Positions 53,771 through 59,262 of a DNA stretch of 64,000 bases are shown in pieces. A program made the position numbers and the translations under genes. The notes beneath the pieces were generated by a model that searched no databases, was not told the origin of the DNA, and worked only from the letters and a program-made list of their open reading frames with translations. Source of the DNA: Syngnathus acus (taxonomy: Eukaryota > Chordata > Actinopteri > Syngnathiformes > Syngnathidae); the NCBI RefSeq assembly GCF_901709675.1, contig NC_051105.1, positions 8,242,104-8,306,103 on the forward strand. Reading direction: 5' to 3'. The stretch's first letter is position 1. Every line of letters starts with the position of its first letter.

Positions 53771-56700
53771 AATCTGGACTGCCTGGGAAATATTCTGAAG
53801 AGACATTTCACTTCAAAAAGACAACTTCTTGCCGTAACGGAAGGATCAGGATGCTTGAGAGGAATTGTCAGACTTGGTGTGACTTTTAATGACCACTGTG
53901 ACATCCAGCGAGAGCGTCTTTTGACCATCTAGGCCTGAGTTGCTGGAATGGAGCACACCACGGGACACATTTTGATCTCACCGCTCTTGTTTTTCTTCCG
54001 CGGTGGAATTCAGAGTAGGATACGTCTGTCTGCTCCACTCTCATCTGTCGCATGGACCCTGCCTGACACTTAATAACTTGTCCAGGCTTCATGTAATACA
54101 TGGAAGTACACCTTTTTTTTTTTCTTGGGGATGACAAGAAGCTGGCATTTGTGTCCACCAACATTTGAGAGACAAAAGAAAGAAAGGGATGCAGTTAAGA
54201 AAAAGAATCAGAGGAGCAGTGAATGTTGACAATGTTGTTCATTTGGTCTGTCACTGTCGTGTCCACGTGTTTCATTTGTTCGTTTGTTTTAGGCTGTTCA
54301 AAGTTTTTTATCGTCATTCAGATGACGAAATCACCTCTTGTATGATGTCTTTGTGTTATCACTTTTATATATTTATTATTTTGTGTTCAAGCGAAAGATT
54401 CGCTCATTCTGTCACATATTGTTCGCATTTTCCTCAATTTGTCAATGTTATTGTGCCTTTTCCGCAATTTACTTATTTTAGGCCTCCGATTGGCTAAAAT
54501 AGTTTCACCACCTGTTGCTTTGGTTCGGTTTTGTGACTTTTCTTTTTTTTTTTTAAATATAGCACTGGTATGAACTACAATTAGCAGGTGGGCGGGGCAT
54601 GTAAACGTGGATAAACTTACAACGATTGTCCATAACATATGCACGACGAACACAGCACATGAAAAAACTCAGCCTAGATATGCGTTTTTAAGTATGATTT
54701 AAAAAAAAAAAATCTATTGATGTCTAAAAAGTTGTGCCTCGGTGTTTATTGACGGTTTGCCTGAATCTTGTTGCCGGCTGATTTACCGCCTGTTGTCTGC
54801 ATCTTTGTATGACGGTTGAATGAAATGAATCACAAAAAGAGAATTCAACTTTGACTGTGTGAGGCTGCAGATAAAAATGTACACATTGTTGTCGGTGTTA
54901 ACTTGATTGATCGGTCGGTGAAGGGCAAAACGTTTTGCTTTGTATTCATTAGATGAGACTAAGCCTTCACTGTGACCTTTGTACTCACAAAGTCGTTAAG
55001 CCTTTATCTTATAACTTTGTTGACTTTGGTTTATTTTAACTTCTTATTTATTATTTAACTCCCCATCAAGTTAGCTTTTTGCGGGTGATTTGATCCCACT
55101 TGCTAGCAAATGCATCAATGCTTTATAATGATCAGCTAACTTTGTTTTTCAAAGGATGACTTAATTTTTGCTAACAACCATTTAGCTTTCAGTGTAGGAT
55201 GCAAAAAAAAAAGGTTGAATTAGCTGAAGTCGGTTGCTGAGTTTTTTTCTATTGAAACATTTTGAATGTCCATTCATGTTGTGTTGTTGTGTGTTTTAGC
55301 AATTTTTTCAATCACATTTCTGCTCAGGTGCTCACTGATAGATTCCACACTTTCATCATATTTTTCCATTGATTTGGATTCGTTTTATTTAAAAATCCAA
55401 ATGCAGTCACAGCAGTGTTATTTTCATTGAGTGAACACGAATCTTTGCAATTCTGTTCTCATGTGCCTATGATGAATTATACTAGAATGTCCATCATCTA
55501 TCGCGCCTTAGCTAGCCTAGCTTAGCCTAGCTAGAGCTTTAGTTGATGTCAAAGGCTGAAACAGCTAATGTCTGTCCTTCATTCGCCTTTTACATCCTAT
55601 TTTTAAACTTTGTTTTATTGAAATTTATTGTATATGGCGATAGTTGTTTCGACGGTTTTACGGATGTTCCCAGCTGCCACCACGCGTTGTGTTTTCTCCC
55701 CACATCATTATGTTCATGCTCAAATCCCATGGCCTTTTTATTAAACCCTCCTTGTTCTTATTCTGCTCCTTCCTCCTGTGCTGCAAATCCTTGCCGTATA
55801 AAACACAGGAGAGAAAATGAGAGGCAAAAATCTCTCCGCGACGAAGGGCCCATTAAGAGAAGATGGCTTTTCCTCCAAAGAATGGGCCCAGAGATGGAGG
55901 GAGATGAAAGCAGAAGAGAAACTGCTCTTTGTGCTTTCTAAAGATAGATTTTCTTTTTATTTATTTTATGGAGACAGAGAAGCAGGTTGAGGTTTGGACT
56001 GACTAAAGGAAGGAGTTGAAGGAAGCGAGCGGCTTGTTTGAAACACAAAAGCCCATAAAAAGGCTGCCCGCAAAGGACACACAATGTCCTCACTCACACT
56101 CCAGCAACACACCGCAGCTATTAAATCGCTCTCATTAAATCAAAATTTTACACAGTGTCACATTCTCCGGATCCTTCTTCGGCCAGTCTATCTCATAAAA
56201 GTGCTGTTTTGTGCTTGACTCAACATGCATTTGACTTTTGTGGATTTTTCTGCCATGTTAGCCGGCATCCTTTCAGATTGCTGCATCGACCCGCCGATGA
56301 TTTACACATAATATGGCCTTCGAGCAGCTCCGATCAATAATGCTCTGAAATTCAAATGGAGGAATGATATATGGTCCATATTTATGTTGCCTAAGCCGTG
56401 CAGTTTTCGCTTTCATGCGTTTAACTTTTTTGCAAGGTTTAGCAAATGCCATGCCATTTTTCGGTGCTTTTTCAATCAATCTTTCATTTTTCTTCACCTC
56501 CACCAACACACCATAGTGCTTTAGTATTTCTCATTTAGTAATGGAGCTGATTGCCATTATTTAAAAAATAAAACAAAACAGCAGTAAGCATTTGCGGCCT
56601 TTCAAGTAGCTGAATTCTTTTCCTTTTCCTGCAAGCCCGCTATGATGTCAAAAGGCCATTAGCTGGATACAAGTTCTCATCTTATTCTATTATTCTGTCT

Positions 56701-59262
56701 TGACTAATTGGAGCTGCAGGGAGGTTTAATCTCCTTCCACGGCACTGCGTGGAGTGCGCTCAGGGTGGAAGGAAGCCCGAGGGCTTTTAAAAGCTATCAT
56801 TAGCCCGCATTCAACACTCGCCCAAAGCGTGTCCGAACAGTTTTTTTCAATTTTATAGTAACACTACTACTCTAACTCTCAATTATATTAGCGAGTCCTT
56901 CCTGAAGTTCGTATGTGAACAATGCAAAAAAAAAAAAATTCTGTCCAATTCAGCCAAGTGGGAAAATGTAATTCAACATTGTGTTTAATTTTTACACATT
57001 GCTTCCATGTTATGGTAATTAGTTAGTGTCTCTTTTGTTTTGTATGAACAAACTGTAACATGTCATGGCTTAAAAGGACTTCATGAGAATATATGAGAAG
57101 TTGATTTTTTTTGAAGATCCTGACAGACATGAGTTGAGATGATGAATGAAAAGAGGAGATTGATTGGAAGTCCCACGGGGTAAATAATGCAGCGGTGGGC
57201 GCACACTTGAGCGAAGCCATTCATCAACGAGCGTCAGAAAGCGTGCGTGCGCTTCTGCTCTTTCCTCTCACTCCTCGCAGTTAACAAGACTTTATTAACG
57301 TCTTTTTGATTTCCTGCTTGGCGTAAATCAATTTTCATTCTCCCACTTGAAGAAAAGCCGCCGAAATGCAAATTTCCACATTATAAATGATAGATGAACG
57401 TTTGAGGTCGTACGTTTTCCACCGGCATCCAAACTTTTGTTTACTTAATGACACTCGTGAGCTCAATTTTTACCTATCAATGAAACTTTTTTTCTCATTT
57501 GAGTATTGTCTTAAAAGATGAAATGACCTTAACTTGCCGTATCGATGGAAACGAAGCTATATATTTTATTTATTATTTACCTCATAATATCTTCAGCGTA
57601 TCTTTTTTGGCTTGTCAATGAGTGGTTACCAGCCGCACGTCTGTAACACTTTGGTTGTATTTGACTTTCTTTCAAACTGAAGTACAAGTGAGCTTTAAAG
57701 CTGCCTCACAAATGCGCTTGTGTTGAGATTCATGTCTGTGTGAAAATAATAAAAGTCATATTTTTCTATTCAAGAGTTTTCTGTGCCTGGCTTTTCCCGC
57801 TGTGTTGTTGTTTGTTTTGAGAATGGAGAGTGGTGCTTATCACACAGTGGAACTCATTTGCTCTATTTTGTTTAGAAATGGTGGCTGCTACTTTTCCCGT
57901 GACACACTGAGCACATTCTACCTAATATAATCTTCTTTCATTGCATTCTTACAATCACATCTATATTGATTATATAGACTGACTCTCCACTGCTTTACTA
58001 AATAATAGGACCGTTTTCTTCTGTGTTTCGTGCAGATCCAAGGCCTATAGATTTCGGAAAAGATCCCGACTTCAACAAGCCCGCTGCGAATGAAGGTGAG
58101 CTTTTCAAGTACGCAATTCTCCACCTGAGGCCATACAAGATGTTTGAAGTCAAAGCCGGAGAGCGGAGCGTGCCGACGCCCGCCTGCGGCTCTGCCTTCG
58201 GTCCTCGAGAAAGAAAGACGAGGAAAGACTTGGCAGACAGATTGACAGAAAATGAATTTGAGAGTGTGACAGAGCACAGAGAGTTTGTGTTTCATGACAG
58301 GCACATCCGACTCTCACTCACAGCCACTGTGCCTATCTGTCAACCATACGGAACAATTTTCTACACAATTTTCTTTGTGCTAAATTTGGCACCAAATGAC
58401 AAAATGTGTGCGTAAATGTACAAACCAAAAAATGGACTTACTTACTTTGTGCTTTGAGGTAAAAAAAAGCATTTTTAAAATGTGTTCAGGCAGATCAGAT
58501 ATACTTTACATCTTACTAGTGAAGCAAATCTGCAAGGGTGCCCGTTCATTTCTGCTTGCCGCTTTCATGAATTATTGTTGTAATTTCTAATTGTGCACAA
58601 CTGTCATTCATCTCTAAGTGCTTTTCAACATCTTCTATTAAACACTGTTATGGCTTCTTCATTGCATATACATTTATTAAGCAGATTAGCACAAATGCTT
58701 TTCCCTACCAGAGAGCACCTCTATGCTACTTCATTTTAAGTTTATTAATCAGTACTGCAACCAAAACAATCCCTTCAACAGTTTGTCTTTAGGAAGCAGC
58801 ATTTGATTCTCACAGTGAATCAAATCTGCTCTTCAACCGAAACATTCAACTCTGTCAATTTTAATACATTTGAATAAATGAATGTCCATTGAGTGGCATT
58901 CAGCAATGTCTGATTTCCTGTGTTCTCCTGCAGAATATCTATTTCCCGGGTGGCCGTCCTCCTTCTCCACCCCGGCCTCTGCCAACGCCGACCCCTCGTC
59001 TGTCACGCTGGTGTCCGAAAGGGACAAGGACAACACCTGGCTGTACACCCTGGACCCCATCCTGCTCACCATTATCGTGATGAGTTCTCTGGGCGTCGTG
59101 CTGGGCGCCGTGTGCGCCGGACTGCTGCTCTACTGCACGTGTTCGTACGGCGGCCTGTCGTCGCGCTCCTCCACCACGCTGGAGAACTACAACTTTGAGC
59201 TGTATGACGGCATCAAGCACAAAGTCAAGATCAACCAGCAGAGGTGCTGCTCGGAGGCCTGA
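2163..59262 (+). CDS. nrp2: Neuropilin-2, 2a-type transmembrane splice form (18 coding exons)
   Basis: Co-receptor at the plasma membrane for class 3 semaphorins and VEGFs, working with plexins and VEGF receptors. Joining the exons 2163-2238, 12066-12246, 19126-19307, 23794-24021, 26151-26306, 26377-26546, 29742-29897, 36404-36548, 39908-40083, 40232-40405, 41457-41601, 46072-46146, 46951-47115, 50141-50409, 50602-50698, 51381-51413, 58036-58095 and 58934-59262 gives 2817 nt, which is 938 codons plus stop. Human NRP2 is about 930. Domains by residue: signal peptide 1-25, CUB 30-144 and 150-268, discoidin b1 278-428 and b2 435-593, linker to about 630, MAM 631-797, membrane segment about 870-899, short tail ending SEA. 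The b1 pocket that binds C-terminal arginine in NRP1 is intact: Tyr301, Trp305, Thr320, Asp324, Ser350, Thr353 and Tyr357. All four MAM cysteines are present. The 2b-type alternative exon rules out NRP1. Teleost paralogue (nrp2a or nrp2b) is unresolved. Confidence 0.96.
2287..2302 (+). repeat. Poly-G run of 16
   Basis: Sixteen consecutive G residues start 49 bp after the exon 1 donor. Such a run on the transcript strand can form a G-quadruplex. Confidence 0.9.
2462..2489 (+). repeat. (TG)14 microsatellite
   Basis: Fourteen uninterrupted TG units in intron 1. Confidence 0.95.
3129..3166. repeat. Perfect inverted repeat, 16-bp arms, 6-nt loop
   Basis: Left arm TAACGAGTGTCCACAT at 3129-3144, loop CGGATA, exact reverse complement at 3151-3166. 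It lies in a GC-richer patch of intron 1. The stem is too short for a typical microRNA precursor. Confidence 0.9.
9460..9541 (+). mobile_element. Fragment of a common teleost LINE/SINE-type tail
   Basis: It contains the string AGTCAGCTGGAATAGGCTCC, then CAGCTAGCTCACC, and ends GATAGAAAATAGATGGG. I recognise this as a degenerate copy of the widespread fish repeat tail with 'CAGCTGGGATAGGCTCCAGC' and 'AGAAAATGGATGG'. I do not assign a family name. Confidence 0.65.
12066..12246 (+). CDS. nrp2: nrp2 exon 2: first half of CUB domain a1
   Basis: It reads [20 protein letters not shown] and continues to [12 protein letters not shown], closely matching vertebrate neuropilin a1. The acceptor is cgcag at 12061-12065 and the donor gtagga is at 12247. 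Phase in 1, phase out 2. The 181 nt carry the first two a1 cysteines and a third near the donor. Confidence 0.96.
13840..13881 (+). repeat. Perfect 21-bp tandem duplication
   Basis: The 21-mer beginning AGTATCATCTCAAGTC occurs twice back to back (13840-13860 and 13861-13881) without mismatch, which suggests a recent slippage or duplication. Confidence 0.9.
17943..18163. mobile_element. Probable non-autonomous DNA transposon with imperfect inverted ends
   Basis: The left end has CAGGCGGAGCTAG followed by a GTGGGGGCCATG block. The right end, read in reverse complement, has CATGGCAGAGCTAG followed by a TGTGGGGGCACTG block. The order and orientation match, so the ends are inverted copies about 220 bp apart. 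No clear target-site duplication was found and no coding capacity is present. Confidence 0.4.
19126..19307 (+). CDS. nrp2: nrp2 exon 3: second half of CUB domain a1
   Basis: It reads [20 protein letters not shown] and ends [11 protein letters not shown], the typical closing strand of neuropilin CUB a1. The acceptor is tccag at 19121-19125 and the donor gtaaga is at 19308. The phase 2 to phase 1 pattern keeps the frame. The DY and E/D residues expected for the CUB calcium site are visible. Confidence 0.96.
21431..21755. mobile_element. hAT-like non-autonomous element (325 bp) with 8-bp target-site duplication
   Basis: The ends are inverted: GCAGGGGTGTCAAACT on the left and, in reverse complement, GCAAATGTCAAACT on the right. 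The element is flanked on both sides by GCGTTAGT (21423-21430 and 21756-21763), an exact 8-bp direct repeat, the length expected for hAT. Inside are the 'CGGGCCGCATTGTAG' and 'GCGGGCCACATAAAATG' blocks typical of a repeat common in teleosts. No transposase is encoded. Confidence 0.8.
22306..22341 (+). repeat. CA / CATA compound microsatellite
   Basis: A CA run passes into four or so CATA units. It lies in intron 3. Confidence 0.85.
23794..24021 (+). CDS. nrp2: nrp2 exon 4: first part of CUB domain a2
   Basis: It reads [20 protein letters not shown] and ends [16 protein letters not shown]. It contains the N-glycosylation sequon NFT, which mammalian NRP2 also has. The acceptor is at 23792-23793 (tcaag) and the donor gtgagg is at 24022. 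Phases are 1 and 1. Confidence 0.96.
24098..24172 (+). mobile_element. Second fragment of the 'TAGGCTCCAGC' fish repeat tail
   Basis: It reads GTAGGCTCCAGCTCACCTGC, then a degraded middle with ACAAGCGTCAT, and ends GGATGGATGAATGG. The block order is the same as in the copy at about 9460-9541, and it ends in the GGAT-type tail from which GGAT microsatellites commonly grow. Confidence 0.55.
25519..25601 (+). repeat. Long interrupted (CA)n microsatellite
   Basis: About 83 bp of CA units with a few CG interruptions, the longest CA tract in the window. Confidence 0.93.
26151..26306 (+). CDS. nrp2: nrp2 exon 5: second part of CUB domain a2
   Basis: It reads [20 protein letters not shown], then [20 protein letters not shown]. 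The last stretch is nearly identical to mammalian NRP2. The acceptor is ccgaag at 26145-26150 and the donor gtaagt is at 26307. The next intron is only 70 bp. Phases are 1 and 1. Confidence 0.96.
26377..26546 (+). CDS. nrp2: nrp2 exon 6: start of discoidin domain b1
   Basis: It reads [20 protein letters not shown] and ends [10 protein letters not shown], the N-terminal part of the F5/8 type C domain b1. It carries Tyr301, Trp305, Thr320 and Asp324 of the C-end-rule ligand pocket. The acceptor is gcacag ending at 26376 and the donor gtaatg is at 26547. It ends in phase 0. Confidence 0.96.
26547..29741 (+). other. nrp2: nrp2 intron 6 (3.2 kb)
   Basis: No recognisable element beyond short TG runs (near 28635-28655) and a T-rich tract before the acceptor. 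No exon was seen on either strand. Confidence 0.75.
29742..29897 (+). CDS. nrp2: nrp2 exon 7: middle of discoidin domain b1
   Basis: It reads [20 protein letters not shown] and includes [18 protein letters not shown], which matches mammalian NRP2. It supplies Ser350, Thr353 and Tyr357 of the ligand pocket. Exactly 52 codons, phase 0 at both ends. The acceptor is at 29740-29741 and the donor gtaagg at 29898. Confidence 0.96.
34158..34178. repeat. (TA)n microsatellite
   Basis: About ten TA units following an A-run in intron 7. Confidence 0.85.
34715..34800 (+). mobile_element. Possible tRNA-type SINE fragment
   Basis: It contains CTGGGTTCAATCCCCCAG, a good match to a polymerase III B box (GGTTCRANYCC), preceded by a GGGGCACCGGTTCACC block. 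No full cloverleaf or A box could be found, so a functional tRNA gene is excluded. A decayed tRNA-derived SINE is the likeliest reading but is not secure. Confidence 0.3.
35800..35818 (+). repeat. Poly-T run of 19
   Basis: Nineteen consecutive T residues in intron 7, followed within 10 bp by a short A run. Confidence 0.9.
36404..36548 (+). CDS. nrp2: nrp2 exon 8: end of discoidin domain b1
   Basis: It reads [20 protein letters not shown] and ends [25 protein letters not shown], closing b1 with its final cysteine near residue 428. The acceptor is ccgtag at 36398-36403 and the donor gtaaga is at 36549. Phase 0 in, phase 1 out. Confidence 0.96.
37123..37156 (+). repeat. (GT)17 microsatellite
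   Basis: Seventeen uninterrupted GT units in intron 8. Confidence 0.93.
38283..38550. mobile_element. Probable 'GTCTACACACC' interspersed element
   Basis: The left end reads AAAGTCTACACACCTC and is followed by GGCCAGGTTTTAGTG and an AAGATAAATAAAT block. The right end, in reverse complement, reads AAATGTGTGCACACCCTCC, an imperfect inverted match. I recognise the internal blocks from a repeat common in teleosts. About 268 bp with no coding capacity. Confidence 0.55.
39908..40083 (+). CDS. nrp2: nrp2 exon 9: start of discoidin domain b2
   Basis: It reads [20 protein letters not shown] and ends AGEEWLQ, the N-terminal part of b2. The acceptor is caatcag at 39901-39907 and the donor gtactt is at 40084. 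Phase 1 in, phase 0 out. The downstream intron is 148 bp and mostly ATGG repeat. Confidence 0.96.
40084..40231 (+). other. nrp2: nrp2 intron 9 (148 bp, mostly microsatellite)
   Basis: The donor is gtactt and the acceptor gtcgcag. The ATGG repeat fills 104 of 148 bp, leaving 18 bp after the donor and 26 bp before exon 10. There is almost no pyrimidine tract. Confidence 0.92.
40102..40205 (+). repeat. (ATGG)26 microsatellite inside intron 9
   Basis: Twenty-six perfect tetranucleotide units. It creates a spurious repeating Met-Asp-Gly-Trp frame on the + strand and Ile-His-Pro-Ser on the - strand. Confidence 0.96.
40232..40405 (+). CDS. nrp2: nrp2 exon 10: middle of discoidin domain b2
   Basis: It reads [20 protein letters not shown], then [17 protein letters not shown]. 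It is 58 codons, phase 0 at both ends. The acceptor gtcgcag follows the microsatellite by about 25 bp. The donor gtaaag is at 40406. Confidence 0.96.
40406..41456 (+). other. nrp2: nrp2 intron 10 (1.05 kb)
   Basis: The exon 10 frame stays open for 16 codons into the intron and stops at 40454-40456. A short TC repeat lies near 40681-40700. Nothing else was recognised. Confidence 0.8.
41457..41601 (+). CDS. nrp2: nrp2 exon 11: end of discoidin domain b2
   Basis: It reads [20 protein letters not shown] and ends [20 protein letters not shown]. The [12 protein letters not shown] stretch is a near-exact match to mammalian NRP2 b2. The acceptor is tggcag at 41451-41456 and the donor gtaaga is at 41602. 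Phase 0 in, phase 1 out. Confidence 0.96.
41602..46071 (+). other. nrp2: nrp2 intron 11 (4.5 kb)
   Basis: It contains ATATGT-rich DNA near 43140-43230, a 19-T run (44434-44452) and a CA tract near 44819-44840. No exon or clear transposon was seen. Confidence 0.75.
46072..46146 (+). CDS. nrp2: nrp2 exon 12: Ser/Thr/Pro-rich linker between b2 and MAM
   Basis: This 75-nt exon reads [20 protein letters not shown] then AAMRP. It is in phase 1 at both ends, so it could be skipped without breaking frame. In mammals the b2-to-MAM linker of NRP2 bears O-glycans that can be polysialylated. The Thr-rich composition fits such a linker, although the sequence itself is not conserved. The donor gtaaac at 46147 is followed at once by a CA repeat. 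Confidence 0.88.
46147..46950 (+). other. nrp2: nrp2 intron 12 (804 bp)
   Basis: It starts with a CA repeat immediately after the donor and ends in a TG-rich acceptor tract (about 46927-46947). A second CA run lies near 46328-46345. Confidence 0.85.
46150..46188 (+). repeat. (CA)n microsatellite next to the exon 12 donor
   Basis: About 39 bp of CA units with two early CG interruptions, starting three bases after the donor GTAAAC begins. Confidence 0.92.
46951..47115 (+). CDS. nrp2: nrp2 exon 13: linker end and start of MAM domain
   Basis: It reads [19 protein letters not shown] and ends LTLGSE. The pattern CxFExxLCGW is the standard opening of a MAM domain and holds two of its four cysteines. 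The acceptor has a TG-rich rather than pyrimidine-rich tract, ending gtcgtag at 46950. The donor gtgagt is at 47116. Phases are 1 and 1. Confidence 0.93.
49055..49100 (+). mobile_element. One end of a 'GTCTACACACC' interspersed element
   Basis: GTGGATTTCGAAAGTCTACA followed by CACCCCTGTT matches the same fish repeat end as at 38283. No convincing partner end was found, so this is a fragment. Confidence 0.5.
49690..49808 (+). repeat. Compound (GGAT)10(GGAC)19-20 microsatellite
   Basis: Ten GGAT units pass abruptly into about twenty GGAC units with no intermixing. It lies in intron 13, and the GGAC part adds about nineteen CpG sites. Confidence 0.95.
50141..50409 (+). CDS. nrp2: nrp2 exon 14: core of MAM domain
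   Basis: It reads [20 protein letters not shown], then [20 protein letters not shown], and ends REYQ. It is 269 nt, the largest internal exon. The third MAM cysteine and the '[14 protein letters not shown]' stretch are typical of neuropilin MAM. An NFS sequon is created at the exon 13/14 junction. The donor gtgagt is at 50410, phase 0. Confidence 0.95.
50602..50698 (+). CDS. nrp2: nrp2 exon 15: end of MAM domain
   Basis: It reads [20 protein letters not shown] and ends DLEQCT, giving the fourth MAM cysteine. The acceptor is gtgcag at 50596-50601 and the donor gtaagt is at 50699. Phase 0 in, phase 1 out. Confidence 0.95.
50699..51380 (+). other. nrp2: nrp2 intron 15 (682 bp)
   Basis: It contains adjacent TG and CA short runs (about 51097-51138) that are complementary to each other, and a long T-rich tract before exon 16. 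Confidence 0.8.
51381..51413 (+). CDS. nrp2: nrp2 exon 16: 11-residue juxtamembrane mini-exon
   Basis: This 33-nt exon reads [11 protein letters not shown]. It lies behind a long pyrimidine tract (51356-51380, ending ctccacag), and its donor gtaagt is at 51414. Phases are 1 and 1, so it is skippable. Mammalian NRP2 has optional short inserts in the same place, but I see no sequence similarity to them. It is the last exon common to both ends of the gene. Confidence 0.8.
51414..53411 (+). other. nrp2: Intron between exon 16 and the 2b terminal exon (2.0 kb)
   Basis: The exon 16 frame remains open past the donor to a stop at 51488-51490. A C-run lies at about 52373-52384. No further exon was recognised. 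Confidence 0.75.
53412..53770 (+). CDS. nrp2: nrp2 alternative terminal exon, 2b type (membrane segment and tail)
   Basis: The exon runs from the acceptor cccaccag (ending 53411) to TGA at 53768-53770. It encodes a short stalk with EPTVDTV, a membrane segment (about residues 832-856, [20 protein letters not shown]), a basic stop-transfer run CCRRHRW, and a cytoplasmic tail ending DSHC. The tail holds a His/Asn/Gln-rich stretch ([18 protein letters not shown]) that I do not recall in the human tail. The family match rests on EPTVDTV, the WYY before the membrane segment and the final SHC. Confidence 0.92.
53771..58035 (+). other. nrp2: 2b-form 3' UTR of unknown length and DNA up to exon 17
   Basis: AT-rich non-coding DNA with several possible polyadenylation hexamers, including AATAAA at 56567-56572 and 57748-57753. 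The last is followed by a GT-rich stretch near 57800-57820 that would suit a cleavage region. For the 2a form this whole stretch is intron. Confidence 0.55.
57748..57753 (+). terminator. Candidate polyadenylation signal for the 2b form
   Basis: AATAAA followed about 50 bp later by TGTGTTGTTGTTTGTTTTG. It is the best hexamer with a downstream GT-rich element between the 2b stop and exon 17, but an earlier signal may be used. Confidence 0.3.
58036..58095 (+). CDS. nrp2: nrp2 2a-type exon 17: 20-residue stalk cassette
   Basis: This 60-nt exon reads [20 protein letters not shown]. It begins after tgcag (58031-58035), and its donor gtgagc is at 58096. Phases are 1 and 1, so exon 16 can also join exon 18 directly. 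In mammals a 17-residue stalk insert gives the a(17)/a(22) variants; this acidic cassette sits in the equivalent position. The frame stays open for 106 codons past the donor. Confidence 0.75.
58096..58933 (+). other. nrp2: nrp2 intron 17 (838 bp)
   Basis: The exon 17 frame stays open through the first 320 bp to a stop at 58413-58415. Nothing else was recognised. Confidence 0.8.
58934..59262 (+). CDS. nrp2: nrp2 2a-type terminal coding exon: membrane segment and SEA tail
   Basis: It reads [11 protein letters not shown], then [20 protein letters not shown], a membrane helix with the neuropilin GxxxG-type small-residue pattern ([10 protein letters not shown]). The tail is [17 protein letters not shown] and ends CCSEA. 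The final SEA is the PDZ ligand for GIPC/synectin in the family. The acceptor is cctgcag ending at 58933 and the stop TGA is at 59260-59262. Confidence 0.97.
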
